Assembly (NCBI GenBank): GCA_964401995.1
Contig: CAYOAP010000026.1
Coordinates: forward strand, 1 to 8,144
Length of the DNA: 8,144 nt
Origin: DATCBF01 sp964401995
Lineage (GTDB): Bacteria > Actinomycetota > Thermoleophilia > Solirubrobacterales > 70-9
Reading direction: 5' to 3'
Of the stretch, positions 1-7,076 are shown piece after piece. The translations under genes were made by a program, and so were the position numbers. Numbering within the stretch: the stretch's first letter is position 1; each line of letters begins with the position of its first letter. The notes under the pieces were generated by a model. That model was not told the origin of the DNA, ran no database searches, and saw nothing but the letters and a program-made list of their open reading frames with translations.

Positions 1-1024
1 GGCCGCCGTTGAAGAAGTAGGTGACGTGGGCGTACTTCTCGGTCTCGGCGACGTGTAGCTGCTTCCCCCCCGCCTCGGCGATCACCTTGGCGATCGTCGT
101 CTTCGGCCGGTCCTCGGGGAAGGCGACCGGGTAGGGCCACTCCTTGCGGTACTGGGTCATCGTCGTCAGGTCGAGCAGCGGGCCACCGGCGCGAGGGAAC
201 TCCTCGAAGCTGGGTTCGGCCAGCGCCCGGGTCATCTCGCGGGCGCGGTCGGGGCGGAAGTTGACGAAGAGGGCGACGTCGCCGGCGGCGGCGCCGTCGT
301 AGTCGCCGATCACGGTCGGCTTGACGAACTCGTCGGTCTCCTCGTGCTCGTAGGAGGAGGCGATCGCCTCCTCGACGCTCTGCGCCTTCTGGCCCTGGGC
401 GTGGACGATCGCGTCGTAGGCGAGCTTGACCCGCTCCCAGCGGGTGTCGCGGTCCATCGCGTAGTAGCGGCCGCTGACGGTGCCGACCCGGCCCGCCTGG
501 CGCAGCCAGCGCTCAAGCTCAGCCAGGTAGGCGCGGCCGCCGTGGGGAAGCGTGTCGCGGCCGTCGGTGAAGGCATGGAAGACGATGTCTGGCACGCCCT
601 CTTCGGCGGCCAGCTCGATGCAGGCCTCGATGTGCTCCCAGCCGGAGTGGACGCCGCCGTCGGAGACGAGCCCGAGCAGGTGCATGCGCCCGCGCGGGCT
701 GTTGCGGGCCCGCTCGCAGGCGGCCAGCAGCGCCTCGTTGTCGAAGAAGCTGCCGTCGGCGATCGAGTCGTCGATCCGGGCTAGGTCCTGCTTGACGATC
801 GCCCCGGCGCCAAGGTTGAGGTGGCCGACCTCGGAGTTGCCCATCTGGCCGTCGGGAAGGCCGACGTCGTGGCCCTGGGCGGAGAGCTGGGTGTGTGGGT
901 ACTGGCCCCAGAGGCGATCGAAGACCGGCGTCTGCGCCAGCGAGATCGCGTTGCCAGGGCCGGGCTCAGCCAGGCCCCAGCCGTCGAGGATGACCAGCGC
1001 CAGCGAGGGGACCGGGACCGTCAA
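1..1024 (-). CDS. gpmI: 2,3-bisphosphoglycerate-independent phosphoglycerate mutase, 5' part (3' end outside window)
   Basis: Interconverts 3- and 2-phosphoglycerate in the cytosol, using Mn2+ and a phosphoserine intermediate (family knowledge). About 341 codons are present; the family usually has about 510, so the last third lies beyond base 1. Seen in the translation: VILDGWG at residues 11-17 with metal ligand Asp14; MGNSEVGH at 61-68 with the nucleophile Ser64; then the inserted transferase domain with HAFTDGRDT, GRYYAMDRD and NFRPDRAR; the fragment ends in EKYAHVTYFFNGG, where the phosphatase domain resumes. The start is a TTG at 1024-1022 that overlaps the tpiA stop as TTGA, which suggests translational coupling; GGAAG lies 7 bases upstream. 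No ATG precedes the conserved N-terminus in this frame: the first Met is Met61 in the Ser64 motif. Identity is very secure; the exact start is less so. Confidence 0.95.
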   Translation of the reverse strand, partial: MTVPVPSLALVILDGWGLAEPGPGNAISLAQTPVFDRLWGQYPHTQLSAQGHDVGLPDGQMGNSEVGHLNLGAGAIVKQDLARIDDSIADGSFFDNEALLAACERARNSPRGRMHLLGLVSDGGVHSGWEHIEACIELAAEEGVPDIVFHAFTDGRDTLPHGGRAYLAELERWLRQAGRVGTVSGRYYAMDRDTRWERVKLAYDAIVHAQGQKAQSVEEAIASSYEHEETDEFVKPTVIGDYDGAAAGDVALFVNFRPDRAREMTRALAEPSFEEFPRAGGPLLDLTTMTQYRKEWPYPVAFPEDRPKTTIAKVIAEAGGKQLHVAETEKYAHVTYFFNGG

Positions 1025-1776
1025 CCCGCCGCTTCCACAATCGCCGCGAAGTCCTCGGGGTCCAGAGCCGCGCCGCCGACCAGGGCGCCGTCGATGTCGG
1101 GCTGGGAAAGCAGCTCGGCGGCGTTGCCGGGCTTGACCGAGCCGCCGTAGAGGATCCGCACCGCGTCGGCGCCCGCGCCCAGCGTGCGCAGCAGGTCGCG
1201 GATGAAGGCGATCGTCTCCTGCGCCTGCTCAGGGGTCGCGGTGCGGCCGGTCCCGATCGCCCAGATCGGCTCGTAGGCGATGACGATGCGCTCCAGGTCG
1301 GCGGCGTGGTCGACGCCGGCAAGGTCGGCCCCGATCTGGCCGGTGAGGACGGCGGCGGTCTGGTCGGCGTCGCGCGCCTCCTCGGTCTCGCCCACGCAGA
1401 GGATCGGCTCGAGGCCGGCGGCGAGCGCCGCTGGGACCTTGCGGGACAGGGCCTCGTCGGTCTCGCCGAAGAACTGGCGGCGCTCGGAGTGGCCGAGGAT
1501 GACGGCGTCGACGTCGGCCTCGAGCAGCATCGCCGCCGAGATCTCGCCGGTGTAGGCGCCGGACCCCGCCTCGTGCATGTTCTGGGCGGCGACGGTGACG
1601 GCGCTGCCGCGCGAGCGCTCGACCACCTCGCTGAGGGCGAGGAAGGGCGGGCAGATGACGACATCGCTCTGGGTCGCGGCGATCCGCGGCAGCAGCGTGT
1701 CGACGAAATCTGAGGCTTCGGCGACGGTCTTGTTCATCTTCCAGTTGGCGGCGAGGTACGGCGTGCGGCTAGGCAT
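1021..1776 (-). CDS. tpiA: Triosephosphate isomerase
   Basis: Interconverts dihydroxyacetone phosphate and glyceraldehyde 3-phosphate; a cytosolic TIM-barrel enzyme of 251 residues, the usual bacterial length. Active-site residues are all visible: Asn11 and Lys13 in AANWKMNK, the electrophile His96 in LGHSERR, and the base Glu169 in AYEPIWAIGTG. Flexible loop 6 follows directly, and the phosphate-binding YGGSV motif lies nearer the C-terminus. The loop-6 region reads GTGRTATPEQAQ; many homologues have Lys where Arg stands here, which is conservative. The ATG at 1776-1774 is chosen because it gives MPSRTPYLAANWKMNK, the normal N-terminus. Longer in-frame reading up to 2133 runs antisense-free but out of frame through pgk and is spurious. 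The gene overlaps the end of pgk by 8 bases and gpmI by 4, consistent with one coupled operon. Confidence 0.97.
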   Translation of the reverse strand: MPSRTPYLAANWKMNKTVAEASDFVDTLLPRIAATQSDVVICPPFLALSEVVERSRGSAVTVAAQNMHEAGSGAYTGEISAAMLLEADVDAVILGHSERRQFFGETDEALSRKVPAALAAGLEPILCVGETEEARDADQTAAVLTGQIGADLAGVDHAADLERIVIAYEPIWAIGTGRTATPEQAQETIAFIRDLLRTLGAGADAVRILYGGSVKPGNAAELLSQPDIDGALVGGAALDPEDFAAIVEAAG

Positions 1777-2956
1777 CGAGCAAGGCCTCCACTCCTGGCA
1801 GTTTCTTTCCCTCAAGCAGCTCCAACGATGCTCCTCCTCCGGTCGAAAGCCAATCCACCTTGTCACCGAGCCCGAACTGCTGCATCGCGGCGACCGAGTC
1901 GCCGCCGCCGAGCACTGTCGTCCCCGGCGCCGCAGCGACGGCCTCGGCGACGGCGCGGGTGCCAGCCGCGAACGGGGCCAGCTCGAAGGCGCCCATCGGC
2001 CCGTTCCAGAGCACCGTGCCCGCCTTCGCGATCTCCTCCGCGTAAGCGGCAGCCGACTTAGGGCCGATGTCGAGGCCCATCCAGCCGTCGGGAACGGCGA
2101 CGCCGTCGCTCTCGCGGATCTCGGTCTCAGCATCGAAGTTCTTGCCCAGGACGAGGTCGACCGGCAGCATCAGCTCGCAGTCGGAGGACTTGGCCCGCTC
2201 CAGCGCCTCAGCGGCGAGCTTGATCCCCTCCTCCTCGACCAGCGAGTTGCCGGTTTCGATCCCCTGCGCGCGGAAGAAGCTGAAGCACATCGCGCCGCCG
2301 ATCAGGATCTCGTCGGCGACCTCTAGGAAGCGCTCGATCACCCCGACCTTGTCGCTTACCTTGGAGCCGCCGAGCAGGACTACAAGCGGCCGCGTCGGCG
2401 ACTCGACCACCCGGGTCAGCTCCGTCACCTCGCGCTCCAGCAACAGCCCGGCGTAGCCCTGCAGATGCCCGGCGACCCCCGCGGTGCTGGCGTGAGCGCG
2501 GTGGGCGGCGCCGAAGGCATCGTTGACGTAGAGGTCGGCGAGCTCGCCGAGGGCGCCCGCCAGATCCGGGTCGTTCTCGGTCTCCCCCGGCTCGAAGCGG
2601 ACGTTCTCCAACAGCAGCACATCGCTGGGGCCGAGGCCGTGGGCAAGGGTCTCGACCTCGCCGCCGATCACCGCCGGCGCCTGCCGCACCTCGACCCCGA
2701 GCAGTTCCGAGAGCCGTTCGGCTACCGGCTGCATCGAGAGCGCCGAGTCCACCTTGCCCTTGGGCCGGCCGAGGTGGGAGGCGAGGATCGTCGCCGCGCC
2801 GCGCTCGCGCAGCAGTTCGATCGTCGGCAGGGTGGCGCGGATCCTGGTGTCGTCGGCGACCGCGCCGCCGTCGAGCGGCACGTTGAAGTCGACCCGGACC
2901 AGGACCCGCCTGCCGGCGACGTCGGCGTCGCGGACGCTTGCCTTGGAGAAGCTCAC
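1769..2956 (-). CDS. pgk: Phosphoglycerate kinase
   Basis: Transfers phosphate from 1,3-bisphosphoglycerate to ADP, the first ATP-yielding step of glycolysis; cytosolic and monomeric in most bacteria. The 395 residues match the usual bacterial length (about 390-400). Seen motifs: RVDFNVPL at 21-28 and SHLGRPKG at 60-67 (3-phosphoglycerate-binding N-domain), LLENVRFEPGE, VNDAFGAAHRAHAST, LGGSKVSDKVGVI (nucleotide domain), NGPMGAFE near 318, GGGDSVAA near 350 and STGGGASLELLEGKKLPGV at the C-terminus. The start is GTG at 2956-2954, 19 bases after the gap stop; only a weak GGGA precedes it, so reinitiation after gap is likely. The gene runs 8 bases into tpiA. Nothing is missing or truncated. Confidence 0.97.
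   Translation of the reverse strand: MSFSKASVRDADVAGRRVLVRVDFNVPLDGGAVADDTRIRATLPTIELLRERGAATILASHLGRPKGKVDSALSMQPVAERLSELLGVEVRQAPAVIGGEVETLAHGLGPSDVLLLENVRFEPGETENDPDLAGALGELADLYVNDAFGAAHRAHASTAGVAGHLQGYAGLLLEREVTELTRVVESPTRPLVVLLGGSKVSDKVGVIERFLEVADEILIGGAMCFSFFRAQGIETGNSLVEEEGIKLAAEALERAKSSDCELMLPVDLVLGKNFDAETEIRESDGVAVPDGWMGLDIGPKSAAAYAEEIAKAGTVLWNGPMGAFELAPFAAGTRAVAEAVAAAPGTTVLGGGDSVAAMQQFGLGDKVDWLSTGGGASLELLEGKKLPGVEALLDA
1786..1790 (-). promoter_or_regulatory. Shine-Dalgarno of tpiA inside pgk
   Basis: GGAGG on the minus strand lies 9 bases before the tpiA ATG and entirely within the last codons of pgk. It supports the ATG at 1776 over longer in-frame alternatives and means ribosomes finishing pgk pass over the tpiA entry site. 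Confidence 0.7.
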
Positions 2957-2975
2957 CGCGCGTTCCCGGCGGGGC

Positions 2976-3980
<1,005 letters not shown>

Positions 3981-3989
3981 GAAGTAATG

Positions 3990-3995
3990 CCTCCT
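3990..3995 (-). promoter_or_regulatory. Strong Shine-Dalgarno of gap
   Basis: AGGAGG on the minus strand, 9 bases before the gap ATG. It is the only full six-base consensus I found in front of a gene here and fits high expression of GAPDH. Confidence 0.8.
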
Positions 3996-4013
3996 GAGTC
4001 GTTGGGGGTGCTG

Positions 4014-4019
4014 ATTATG
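4014..4019 (-). promoter_or_regulatory. Candidate -10 box of the gap operon
   Basis: CATAAT on the minus strand matches the TATAAT consensus at five of six positions and lies in an AT-richer patch just after the VOC gene stop. It would place a transcript start about 28 bases before the gap ATG, leaving room for the AGGAGG. No recognisable -35 hexamer stands 16-18 bases upstream. This is a weak call; gap could also be read through from the VOC gene. Confidence 0.3.
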
Positions 4020-4031
4020 AAGCCGGAAAAG

Positions 4032-4394
4032 CTAGTCGGAGCCGATCGTAATCTCGATCTCATAGCCGTCGGGGTCCTTGACGAACGCCGAGTAGGAGCC
4101 CGATCCGTAGGACCGGCGCTCACCGGGATCGCTCACATTGGTGCCCCCTGAGCGTACTCCCGCTTCCCAGGCGGCCTTGACCGCGACGATCCCAAGGCCA
4201 GAGAAGCTGAGCAGCCCAAAACCGGCTCTGGGCGGGTGATGCGCGGCGATGAAGAAGACGGGCCGGGCGATGCCCCAGCCGATCGTCTCGTCCTCGTCGA
4301 AATGCCGCCGCCAGCCAAGCGGCGCCAGCAGCGAATCGTAGAAAGTCGCGCTGCGGTCGAGGTCGGAGACCTCAAGGAGGACGTGGTGCAACAT
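4032..4394 (-). CDS. VOC-superfamily (glyoxalase/bleomycin-resistance fold) protein
   Basis: A 120-residue single-module VOC protein. The fold is indicated by the opening MLHHVLLEVSDLDRSATFYD, a classic first beta-strand and helix of the family, followed by LAPLGW, and by the ending SAFVKDPDGYEIEI, the typical last strand. VOC proteins usually bind a divalent metal and act as lyases, dioxygenases, epimerases or drug-binding proteins. Candidate ligands are His3/His4 and Glu114. The mid-protein histidine many relatives have in an HV/HI-x-F strand is not seen: the matching stretch reads GFGLLSF (58-64). A glyoxalase I activity is therefore doubtful and the substrate is unknown. The ATG at 4394 gives the expected N-terminus; there is no Shine-Dalgarno. 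It lies 45 bases after the exporter permease and 51 before gap, so it could belong to either transcript. Confidence 0.85.
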   Translation of the reverse strand: MLHHVLLEVSDLDRSATFYDSLLAPLGWRRHFDEDETIGWGIARPVFFIAAHHPPRAGFGLLSFSGLGIVAVKAAWEAGVRSGGTNVSDPGERRSYGSGSYSAFVKDPDGYEIEITIGSD

Positions 4395-4406
4395 TGTGCA
4401 GGGAAC

Positions 4407-4435
4407 GCTATACGGGAGGCCCGTCGCCGAGTCGT
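4407..4435 (-). promoter_or_regulatory. Possible promoter of the VOC gene
   Basis: TATAGC (4407-4412, minus strand) lies 12 bases before the VOC ATG. ACGACT (4430-4435), sharing only the central GAC with the -35 consensus, lies 17 bases further up and inside the region of the permease stop codon. With this -10 the message would begin only about 5 bases before the ATG, which would explain the missing Shine-Dalgarno. Both boxes are weak, so this is tentative. Confidence 0.25.
4412..4424 (-). repeat. Small perfect hairpin after the permease gene
   Basis: ACGGG-CCT-CCCGT on the minus strand is a 5-bp stem with a 3-base loop, 15 bases past the permease stop. No T-run follows, so it is not a standard intrinsic terminator. 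It could be a weak pause site, a small operator beside the candidate VOC -10, or chance in GC-rich DNA. Confidence 0.3.
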
Positions 4436-4439
4436 GCGC

Positions 4440-5213
4440 TCAGCCGCCCCGTGGCGTCCAGCGGAAGAAACGGACCGCCAGCAGCAGGCCGACGACGCCC
4501 CAGGCGGCGACGATCCCGAGGCTGCCCCACTCGATCCCCGGGCTGCCCGCCGCCGGGATGTAGGCGTTGAAGAAGGCCTCGAAGAAGTGGCGGATCGGGA
4601 AGGCGTCGGCGAAGTGGACGACGCCGTTGGGCAGCTGGTCGTCGGGGATGAAGACCCCGGAGAGGAAGTAGAGCGGCAGCAGCAGGGCGTTGACGATCGG
4701 GGCGGCGGCGTCCTGGGAGGGGATCGCGGCGGTGAGGGCGATGCCGAGGCAGCAGAAGGCGGCGGCGCCGATGACCAGGGTGATCAGGATCGCCGGCAGC
4801 TGGCTCCAGGGGATCGCGACGCCGTAGAGGAGGCGGCCGATCACAGCGATCAGCGCCAGCATCATCAGGGCGACGACGATCGAGTTGCCGATCCGGCCGG
4901 CGATGAAGACCCAGGGCGGCATCGGGGTGCCGCGGCCGCGCTTGAGGCGGCCGTCCTCGCGGGCGATCACCAGCGACATCGCCAGACTCTGCATCGTCGA
5001 GGAGATGACCGAGAGCGTGATGATCGCCGGCACGTAGTAGGCGGTGGTCTTGATCCCACCGTGGACGTCCACGGTCTGGCCGCCGAAGACGGTGGCGAAG
5101 ATCAGCAGCAGGATGACCGGGAAGGCGACGGTGAAGAAGAGCGAGGCGGGGTTGCGCCGGAACGCCTTCTGGTCGTAGCGGAACTGGTGCAGGACCAGCG
5201 CCAGGCCGCTCAC
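4440..5213 (-). CDS. ABC-2 type exporter permease
   Basis: Membrane subunit of an ABC-2 type exporter, paired with the ATPase immediately upstream. The 257 residues match the family (about 240-270). A cytoplasmic N-terminus with FRRNPASLF is followed by about six hydrophobic segments: roughly 25-44, 60-83, 104-126, 138-162, 172-194 and 228-247. Between segments 2 and 3 is the cytoplasmic RE-x-G-x-LKR-x-R-x-TPMPP stretch (85-100) conserved in this family, and LYFLSGVFIP (181-190) follows segment 5. Such pairs (DrrAB-like, YadGH-like) export drugs, lipids, polyketides or polysaccharides; the substrate cannot be read here. The start is GTG at 5213-5211, overlapping the ATPase stop as GTGA, with GGAGG 7 bases upstream, so both subunits should be made in step. 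Confidence 0.9.
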   Translation of the reverse strand: MSGLALVLHQFRYDQKAFRRNPASLFFTVAFPVILLLIFATVFGGQTVDVHGGIKTTAYYVPAIITLSVISSTMQSLAMSLVIAREDGRLKRGRGTPMPPWVFIAGRIGNSIVVALMMLALIAVIGRLLYGVAIPWSQLPAILITLVIGAAAFCCLGIALTAAIPSQDAAAPIVNALLLPLYFLSGVFIPDDQLPNGVVHFADAFPIRHFFEAFFNAYIPAAGSPGIEWGSLGIVAAWGVVGLLLAVRFFRWTPRGG

Positions 5214-6067
5214 TCGGCAGCCTCCGCGGTCAGCGAGAGGTAGATGTCCTCGAGGTTGGGGCGGGTCGCTTCCAGGTTTTCGATCTCCAGCCCCTGGTCA
5301 AGGGCGCGCCCGGTCAGCTCGTGCAGGGCCTGGACCGGCGTCGTCGTCTCGATCGAGAGCTCCTTGCCGTCGAGGCGGTAGGCGATCCTCGTCGGCAGGC
5401 TCTCGCGGTCGCCGAGGTCCTCCGGGGTGCCGCGGGCGACGATCTCCCCGGCGGCGATGATCGTCACCCGGTCGGCCAGCCGCTGCGCCTCGTCCATGTA
5501 ATGGGTGGTGAGGAAGACGGTCTTGCCGAGGTCGCGCAGGCCGGCGATCACGTCCCATGCCTGGCGCCGGGCGGAGGGATCGAAGCCGGTGGTCGGCTCG
5601 TCGAGGAAGAGCAGCTCGGGGTCGCCGATCAGGGCCATGCCGACGTCGAGCCGGCGCTGCTGGCCGCCGGAGAGGCTGCTGGCTCGGTCGTCGGCCTTCT
5701 CCCCCAGCCCGACCAGCTCGATCACCTCGTCAATCGGCCGCGGCGCCCGGTAGTAGCCGGCGTAGAGGCCGAGTGACTCGCGCACGGTCAGGTAGGGGTC
5801 GAGACGGCAGCTCTGGAGGACGATCCCAATCCGCTCGCGCCACTCGCGGCCGGCCCGCTCGGGATCCTCGCCGAGCACGGTCACCTCTCCCCCGCTGCGC
5901 CCCCGGTAGCCCTCGAGGATCTCGACCGTTGTCGTCTTGCCGGCGCCGTTGGGGCCGAGGAAGGCAAAAACTTCGCCGGCCTCGACCTCAAGGTCGATGC
6001 CGCGCACAGCTTCGGAGTCGCCATAGCTCTTGCGCAGCCCACGAATAGATATGACGGTCTCAGCCAA
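5210..6067 (-). CDS. ABC transporter ATP-binding protein (ABC-2 exporter, DrrA-like)
   Basis: Cytoplasmic ATPase driving the permease downstream. The 285 residues contain every ABC signature: Walker A GPNGAGKT at 38-45, Q-loop Gln85, signature LSGGQ at 132-136, Walker B LLFLDEP at 152-158 with catalytic Glu157, and the H-loop His189. The roughly 70 residues after residue 215 resemble the C-terminal extension of DrrA/NatA-type ATPases, ending NLEDIYLSLTAE. The start is TTG at 6067-6065. An in-frame TAG lies 12 bases upstream and no ATG occurs before the mid-protein Met144, so this TTG is the only sensible start. No Shine-Dalgarno precedes it. The gene is separated from rapZ by 72 bases holding a large palindrome, so it probably starts a separately controlled transcript. 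The exported substrate is unknown. Confidence 0.92.
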   Translation of the reverse strand: MAETVISIRGLRKSYGDSEAVRGIDLEVEAGEVFAFLGPNGAGKTTTVEILEGYRGRSGGEVTVLGEDPERAGREWRERIGIVLQSCRLDPYLTVRESLGLYAGYYRAPRPIDEVIELVGLGEKADDRASSLSGGQQRRLDVGMALIGDPELLFLDEPTTGFDPSARRQAWDVIAGLRDLGKTVFLTTHYMDEAQRLADRVTIIAAGEIVARGTPEDLGDRESLPTRIAYRLDGKELSIETTTPVQALHELTGRALDQGLEIENLEATRPNLEDIYLSLTAEAAE

Positions 6068-6076
6068 AGCCGGGCG

Positions 6077-6082
6077 ATTCTA
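6077..6082 (-). promoter_or_regulatory. Candidate -10 box of the ABC exporter operon
   Basis: TAGAAT on the minus strand matches TATAAT at five of six positions and ends 9 bases before the TTG start. Its first three bases are the TAG that closes the ATPase frame. The matching -35 position (17 bases up, 6100-6105) falls on the inner arm of the palindrome and does not resemble TTGACA. The predicted transcript would begin only a few bases before the start codon. Confidence 0.4.
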
Positions 6083-6085
6083 GGT

Positions 6086-6130
6086 CGATGGGCCGATAAG
6101 TGACCCATATGGTCACTTTCAGGCCCATCG
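6086..6130. promoter_or_regulatory. 45-bp nested palindrome, candidate repressor operator for the ABC exporter
   Basis: Two 20-base arms (6086-6105 and 6111-6130) are inverted copies around a 5-base centre CATAT, with 17 of 20 positions pairing. The outer part is CGATGGGCC/GGCCCATCG (9 bp); three unpaired positions follow (6095-6097 against 6119-6121); the inner part is AAGTGACC/GGTCACTT (8 bp, 6098-6105 and 6111-6118). It fills most of the 72-base space between rapZ and the exporter ATPase, 3 bases from the candidate -10, so a bound dimer would cover the -35 region. That geometry suits a TetR-, MarR- or PadR-type repressor (inference). No T-run follows on either strand, which argues against an intrinsic terminator, although the same sequence could form an RNA hairpin at the 3' end of the rapZ message. 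Confidence 0.7.
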
Positions 6131-6139
6131 GCGGGCGGT

Positions 6140-7069
6140 TCAGGTGTCCAGCTCGACGTCGCGGTGCTTGACGCGGACGATGACGTCGTCGCGGGCGGCG
6201 AGGTCGCGGCGGATACGGTCGGCGACGGTGACCGAGCGGTGGCGGCCGCCGGTGCAGCCGACCGCGATCGTCAGGTGGCTCTTGCCCTCGGCCACGTAAG
6301 CGGGGACCAGGAACTCGAGCAGCGGCAGCAGCCTGCCGTAGAACTCGCCGGCCAGCGTCCCCGACTCGACGTATTTGCGGACGCTCTTGTCGAGGCCGGT
6401 CAGCGGCCGCAGATCGTCGACGTAGTGGGGATTGGGCAGGAAGCGGACATCGAGGGTGAGGTCGGCGTCGCGCGGCGGCCCGTTCTTGAAGCCGAAGGTG
6501 AGCAGGGTCAGGGCGAGTTTGCCGCCGCTCTCGCTGCCGAGCATGTCCTCGGCGATCCGCCGCCGCAGCTGGCCACCGGTCAGGTCGCTGGTGTCCATGA
6601 CGACGCTGGCGCGGGCGCGCAACGGCGAGAGCAGCTCGCGCTCGGCCCGGATGCCCTCGACGATCCGGCCCTCCGGCGCCAGCGGGTGGCGGCGTCGCGT
6701 CTCCTTGTAGCGATCGACCAGGGTCTCCTCGTCGGCCTCGAGGAAGAGCACGCGCGGTGGCAGGCCCTCGGCCTCGAGGTCGTCGAGCACCTGGACCAGG
6801 TCGTCGAAGTAATCGCCGCCGCGCACGTCGGAGACGACTGCGGCGCGCTCGACCCCGCTGCCCTCGTGGCGAAAGAGCTCGCCGAGGCTGCCGATCATCC
6901 GCGGCGGCAGGTTGTCGACGCAGAAGTAGCCGCCGTCCTCGAAGGCGGCGATCGCTTCCGACTTGCCGGCGCCGGAGTGGCCGGTGATCACGACCAGCGT
7001 CACCTCACGGCCAATCTCCTTGCCGTTGCGGTTCCGCCCCTTGGCCTCGCTCTTTTTGGCTTTCGCCAT
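6140..7069 (-). CDS. rapZ: RapZ/YvcJ-family P-loop nucleotide-binding protein
   Basis: Member of the RapZ family (formerly YvcJ, UPF0042). In E. coli RapZ binds the GlmZ small RNA and delivers it to RNase E; in B. subtilis YvcJ is a nucleotide-hydrolysing protein; the actinobacterial role is not settled. Seen: Walker A GHSGAGKS at 30-37, the FCVDNLPP motif shortly after, then the C-terminal family blocks FGFKNGPPRDADLTLDVRFLPNPHYVDDLRPLTGLD and GCTGGRHRSV at 271-280. With the ATG at 7069 the protein has 309 residues, including a basic leader of 22 residues (five Lys, three Arg). A GTG at 7003-7001 would give 287 residues, closer to the family's usual length. A GTG at 7111 would overlap uvrC by 35 bases and is unlikely. 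The ATG lies 7 bases after uvrC, with AGGCGG 3 bases upstream, so the two genes are probably cotranscribed. Confidence 0.93.
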   Translation of the reverse strand: MAKAKKSEAKGRNRNGKEIGREVTLVVITGHSGAGKSEAIAAFEDGGYFCVDNLPPRMIGSLGELFRHEGSGVERAAVVSDVRGGDYFDDLVQVLDDLEAEGLPPRVLFLEADEETLVDRYKETRRRHPLAPEGRIVEGIRAERELLSPLRARASVVMDTSDLTGGQLRRRIAEDMLGSESGGKLALTLLTFGFKNGPPRDADLTLDVRFLPNPHYVDDLRPLTGLDKSVRKYVESGTLAGEFYGRLLPLLEFLVPAYVAEGKSHLTIAVGCTGGRHRSVTVADRIRRDLAARDDVIVRVKHRDVELDT

Positions 7070-7076
7070 CTGCCGC

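Noticed and set aside
354..373. A perfect 20-bp palindrome inside gpmI centred on GCGATCGC, which resembles the cyanobacterial HIP1 octamer
   Set aside because: It encodes the ordinary GpmI residues Glu-Glu-Ala-Ile-Ala-Ser-Ser. GCGATCGC was seen only one other time (near 6950), and CGATCG is common here because of Ile ATC codons beside G/C-rich codons.
1777..2133. Extended tpiA frame giving a 370-residue protein
   Set aside because: The extra 119 residues lie out of frame in pgk and look like shadow sequence; the ATG at 1776 with GGAGG upstream gives a normal 251-residue enzyme.
4236..5243. A 335-codon open frame on the plus strand, rich in Asp, Glu, Arg and Gln, opposite the permease
   Set aside because: Low-complexity antisense shadow of the permease; its charged repeats mirror hydrophobic codons on the real strand.
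6086..6130. Reading the large palindrome as a rho-independent terminator of rapZ
   Set aside because: No T-run follows the stem on either strand and the stem has a three-position internal mismatch; an operator fits its place better, although a role at the RNA 3' end is not excluded.
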